Assembly (NCBI GenBank): GCA_020848665.1
Contig: JADLHR010000064.1
Span: forward strand, 1 to 26,277
Source of the DNA: Anaerolineae bacterium
GTDB lineage: Bacteria; Chloroflexota; Anaerolineae; Aggregatilineales; Aggregatilineaceae
Length of the DNA: 26,277 nucleotides
Direction of reading: 5' to 3'
Shown: positions 23,668-26,277 of the stretch, one piece after another
How the letters are laid out: every line of letters begins with the position of its first letter
Position numbering within the stretch: position 1 is the stretch's first letter
Notes under the pieces: model-generated
Database searches by the model: none
The model's input: only the letters and a program-made list of their open reading frames with translations
What the model was told of the DNA's origin: nothing
Program-made: the position numbers and the translations under genes

Positions 23668-23715
23668 TTGCATTGGCAAGCAGAACCTGATACGATAAAA
23701 GCGTTTACACTATCA
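23668..23715 (+). promoter_or_regulatory. LacI 2 promoter with overlapping operator
   Basis: TTGCAT (23668-23673) and TACGAT (23691-23696) are 17 bases apart and read toward the LacI gene at 23744. An operator TAAAAGCGTTTA (23696-23707), enclosed by a wider TGATA/TATCA inverted repeat (23689-23715), overlaps the -10 box and the expected transcription start, which suggests autorepression. Its core is one base different from the operator at 5005-5016. Confidence 0.55.
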
Positions 23716-23743
23716 TTTCTCTATCGTATCACAAAATTCGCTT

Positions 23744-24835
23744 ATGACCGCAACGATTTTTGACGTAGCGCGCCAGGCTGGCGTCTCCATCGGCACAGTG
23801 TCGCGGGTCCTGAACAACCGCAACCGTGTCCATCCGGACACGCGCGAGCGCGTGTTGCGCGCCATCCGTGACCTGGACTACCGGCCTAACGCCCTGGCAC
23901 GCGGGCTTGCCAGCCAGCAGACGAATAGCCTGGGGCTGGTCATTCCCCAGGTAAACGACCCATTCTTCTTTCCGATTGTGCGCGGGGTCGAGGACGCAGC
24001 CTCGGCTGCCGGGTACAACCTGCTGATCGCCAGCCAGCCGCAGCAGCCCGGTGAGCACTCATATTTCAGACTTTTCCATCGCGGTCACGTTGACGCGATG
24101 GTGCTTGTCGCGATCGATGTGCGCCCCGAAGAGGTCAAAGCCATTGTCGATCGGGGAGTACCAATTGTGCTGGTCCAGCAGGATATCGGGCGCAATATCC
24201 CCGCTTTTCTGGTGGACAATTACTACGGTGCGCGCGCCCTGGTCGAGCACCTGCTTGGGCACGGCTATCGGCGGCTGGGATACATCGCCGGAACCGATTA
24301 TACGCCCGACAACCGCGAGCGCCTGCGCGGGATGCGGGAGGTCCTCGCCGAACATGGCCTCAGTCTGCCTGCCACTTCTATCGCGCATGGCAATTACCTG
24401 CGCGGCAGCGGCTTCCGCGCCATGCAAGAACTGCTGGCGCTCAGCCCCCGACCGGAAGCCGTCTTCGCCGCGAGCGATCAGATGGCCGCCGACGCCATCA
24501 TGGCGGCGCAGGCGGCGGGGCTGGCTGTCCCTGGCGACATCGCCGTCGTCGGCTTCGACGACGCCCCGGTTGCCAGCTACATCTATCCGCCACTGACGAC
24601 GGTCAGCCAGCCGGTGTACGACCTGGGCTGGCAGGCTGCTCGCATGGCGCTCGAAGTCAGCCGCGCCGATCCTAACGATCCGCCGGTTGCGCCGCGTCTC
24701 GTTCAGCTTCCGACCACACTTGTAGTACGTCAATCGTGCGGCTGCGCGCCGCAGACCGCCGGTCAGAACTCCACGATCGCTCAGCAAACCAGTTGGAACA
24801 GCGCGCTAGACGCGCGCAAGCCACCGCCTGACTGA
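23744..24835 (+). CDS. LacI-family transcriptional repressor 2
   Basis: This 363-residue repressor has the LacI helix-turn-helix at residues 3-25 (ATIFDVARQAGVSIGTVSRV, then LNN), the hinge region VLRAIRDLDYRPNALARGLA, and an effector domain with NSLGLVIPQVNDPFFFPIVR, HVDAMVLVAIDVRPEEV, GYRRLGYIAGTDYTPDNRER, PEAVFAASDQMAADAIMAAQ and IAVVGFDDAPVASYIYPPLT. The tail of about 25 residues after VVRQSCG is longer than usual. No Shine-Dalgarno sequence is visible before the ATG. It is divergent from the 99-codon gene and hydrolase and 67 bases upstream of a binding-protein gene, so it probably controls both and itself. The recognition helix (VSIGTVSRVLN) differs from that of LacI 1 by one residue. 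Confidence 0.93.
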   Translation: MTATIFDVARQAGVSIGTVSRVLNNRNRVHPDTRERVLRAIRDLDYRPNALARGLASQQTNSLGLVIPQVNDPFFFPIVRGVEDAASAAGYNLLIASQPQQPGEHSYFRLFHRGHVDAMVLVAIDVRPEEVKAIVDRGVPIVLVQQDIGRNIPAFLVDNYYGARALVEHLLGHGYRRLGYIAGTDYTPDNRERLRGMREVLAEHGLSLPATSIAHGNYLRGSGFRAMQELLALSPRPEAVFAASDQMAADAIMAAQAAGLAVPGDIAVVGFDDAPVASYIYPPLTTVSQPVYDLGWQAARMALEVSRADPNDPPVAPRLVQLPTTLVVRQSCGCAPQTAGQNSTIAQQTSWNSALDARKPPPD

Positions 24836-24902
24836 GCGGCCTGCGCGCAGCGGAGTTCGTGCTCGCCTAGTCAGCTATTGTTTGCAGAAAGGAGCTTCCA
24901 TA

Positions 24903-26201
24903 ATGTCCGGTTTGCGCAATACCACTTTCCGTATCCTTTTTATTCTGGCGATGGTGGCTGGGTTGCTGCCCGTGGCTATCGCTGGCGCCCAGGATCAGCC
25001 GATGGCGGACTCAATCCGCGTGTCGGTCGTAGCAGGCGCGATGCAAGACACCATGACTGAGATCGTGAACGCCTACCAGGAAGCCAATCCGGGCGTCACG
25101 GTCACACTCGAGCTGGAGCCAGAAGGCGGCGCGTTCCAGGCGCTGATCGCCGCGGGCAATCAGCCTGATCTGATTATCACCTCCTTTGGGCCGCAGCTTG
25201 GCACGCTGGCCGAGCAGGGCGCGGCTGTCGCGGTGGAAGACCTCTCCGGCGCAGCCGAGTTGCTCGACCGCTTGGAACCCGCTTCCGTGCAGAAGCTCTA
25301 CGGCCACAACTACTACGTCCCGATTGGCGCCGATGTCACGCTCATGATCTACAACAAAGCGCTGTTCGAGGAAGCCGGGCTGGACCCTGCGGATCCGCCG
25401 GTGACCTGGGACGAGTTCCTGGCGGCAGCCGAGGCAATCGATGCGCTGCCGGCCCGCGAGAACGGGGACGATGTCTACGGCACCGTCTTCTGGAACGAGG
25501 CGCTCCAGTGGGGCGGCTGGTACTGGAATATGCTTCAGCCGATCTATCTGAACGCCAATCAGGACGAGTGCCAGCTGCTCAACAACCTGGCAACGGATAT
25601 TGTCTTCGACCGGGAGGAATGCGAGCTGGATAAGTTCTTCGAGTTCACTCACGCGGCGCAGCAGTTCGCCCCGCCGACCATGGAGAAGAATTTCTTTGGT
25701 CGCAATATCGGCATGTGGCTGCAATACGGCTACTCGTGGGAGCCGAATCTGGAGTCGGCTGCTGGCGAGCCGATGGTCATTGGCGAGGATGTCGGCGTTG
25801 CGCCAGTGCCCGTGCCCGAAGAAGGCGAGACGGCCTTCACGACCTTTGGCGGTCGCGCGGCGGTCATCCTGAAGACCACGCCGGAGCGCGAGGCCCGCGC
25901 CTGGCACTTCCTCAACTATCTGATGGAAGACGAGAACAATCTGAAGTTCATCACCGAGCTGGGCTATCTTCCGGTGATCACGGCGCTGAACGACAACCCC
26001 TACTTCCAGGAGCCAGCTCGCCAGCCGTTCGTCGAGCTGCTGGCGAATGGCGTCGTGCCGGAGCAGTTCGCCACAGCCGATCGCGTGGCGGCGGCTCTGC
26101 AAGGCGTTTATCAGGGTGTCGTAGTCGATGGCTCGATCCCGCTGGAAGAGGGGGTCACGGCGGCGGCTGAGGCGGCACGCGCGGCGATAGCGGAGCAGTA
26201 A
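24903..26201 (+). CDS. Extracellular sugar-binding protein, family 1
   Basis: This 432-residue protein has a signal peptide of about 30 residues (FRILFILAMVAGLLPVAIAG, then AQ) without a lipobox. The mature portion has SBP_bac_1 features: IVNAYQEANPGVTVTLELEP, AAGNQPDLIITSFGPQLGTL, VPIGADVTLMIYNKALFEEA, WDEFLAAAEAIDALP and a C-terminal half with TTFGGRAAVILKTTPEREAR. AAAGGAG lies about nine bases before the ATG at 24903; an in-frame TTG at 24882 is disfavoured. It follows LacI 2 and a hairpin ends it, with the permease genes presumably just beyond the window edge. The GH144-like enzyme nearby makes beta-1,2-gluco-oligosaccharides a candidate ligand, by context only. Confidence 0.9.
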   Translation: MSGLRNTTFRILFILAMVAGLLPVAIAGAQDQPMADSIRVSVVAGAMQDTMTEIVNAYQEANPGVTVTLELEPEGGAFQALIAAGNQPDLIITSFGPQLGTLAEQGAAVAVEDLSGAAELLDRLEPASVQKLYGHNYYVPIGADVTLMIYNKALFEEAGLDPADPPVTWDEFLAAAEAIDALPARENGDDVYGTVFWNEALQWGGWYWNMLQPIYLNANQDECQLLNNLATDIVFDREECELDKFFEFTHAAQQFAPPTMEKNFFGRNIGMWLQYGYSWEPNLESAAGEPMVIGEDVGVAPVPVPEEGETAFTTFGGRAAVILKTTPEREARAWHFLNYLMEDENNLKFITELGYLPVITALNDNPYFQEPARQPFVELLANGVVPEQFATADRVAAALQGVYQGVVVDGSIPLEEGVTAAAEAARAAIAEQ

Positions 26202-26219
26202 CCATTCTGTCTTCACCGG

Positions 26220-26247
26220 CTGGCGGCGCAGGCTACTGCGCCGCCAG
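26220..26247 (+). other. Hairpin after the family-1 binding-protein gene
   Basis: CTGGCGGCGCAG (26220-26231) and CTGCGCCGCCAG (26236-26247) form a perfect 12-bp stem with a 4-base loop, followed by TTTCTG. It starts 19 bases after the stop codon. It may be a terminator or, as in the other importers here, an intercistronic hairpin before permease genes. Confidence 0.65.
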
Positions 26248-26277
26248 TTTCTGCCTGCGCCTGACCTGTTAGAAGCG

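Noticed and set aside
25011..26216. 401-codon open frame antisense to the family-1 binding-protein gene
   Set aside because: High GC content gives long open frames opposite real genes; the translation is rich in Arg, His and Gln with no domain, and the plus-strand gene has a signal peptide and family motifs.

Overview
This GC-rich (roughly 60%) window is densely packed with sugar-import and sugar-processing operons. It holds four sets of ABC-importer genes, two LacI-family repressors, several sugar-active enzymes and a small redox/pterin operon. There are no rRNA or tRNA genes, no phage genes and no transposase. The solute-binding proteins carry plain Sec-type signal peptides without a lipobox. 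The many carbohydrate importers and the style of the proteins suggest a heterotrophic Chloroflexota (Anaerolineae-like) bacterium. That assignment rests on general resemblance, not on a marker gene.

Layout. (A) 1-3729, minus strand: an inositol-dehydrogenase-like gene, a ribose-type binding protein, a permease and the first residues of an ATPase, behind a good promoter at 3700-3729. A 184-bp MITE-like element lies between the binding protein and the permease. (B) 3824-9012: a LacI repressor diverges from a plus-strand operon with a family-1 binding protein, two MalF/MalG-type permeases and a YmdB-like metallophosphoesterase. The shared intergenic region has a consensus sigma-70 promoter with a palindromic LacI-type operator just downstream. 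(C) 9164-12020, minus strand: a SufR-like Fe-S regulator, an AIF-type FAD reductase and GTP cyclohydrolase I (folE). (D) 12351-19183, plus strand: a second ribose-type importer (binding protein, permease, single-domain ATPase), then an unknown domain fused to a GmhA-like SIS isomerase, an HldE-N-like PfkB kinase and a HAD phosphatase. A second copy of the MITE-like element starts exactly at the stop codon of the HAD gene. (E) 19484-23520, minus strand: a 99-codon gene of unknown function, a GH144-like glycoside hydrolase and tryptophanase (tnaA). (F) 23744 to the right edge, plus strand: a second LacI repressor and a family-1 binding protein whose permeases must lie beyond the window.

How the parts work together. 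Regions B and E/F look like substrate-inducible glycan modules whose repressors see very similar operators (TAAAAGCTTTTA and TAAAAGCGTTTA). Region D is the most unusual. It has the isomerase, kinase and phosphatase types of the ADP-heptose pathway but no nucleotidyltransferase, and it follows a sugar importer, so uptake and conversion of a heptose-like or other phosphorylatable sugar is a reasonable hypothesis. Every complete binding-protein/permease junction, and the one cut at the right edge, carries a strong GC-rich hairpin. These probably set a high ratio of binding protein to permease.
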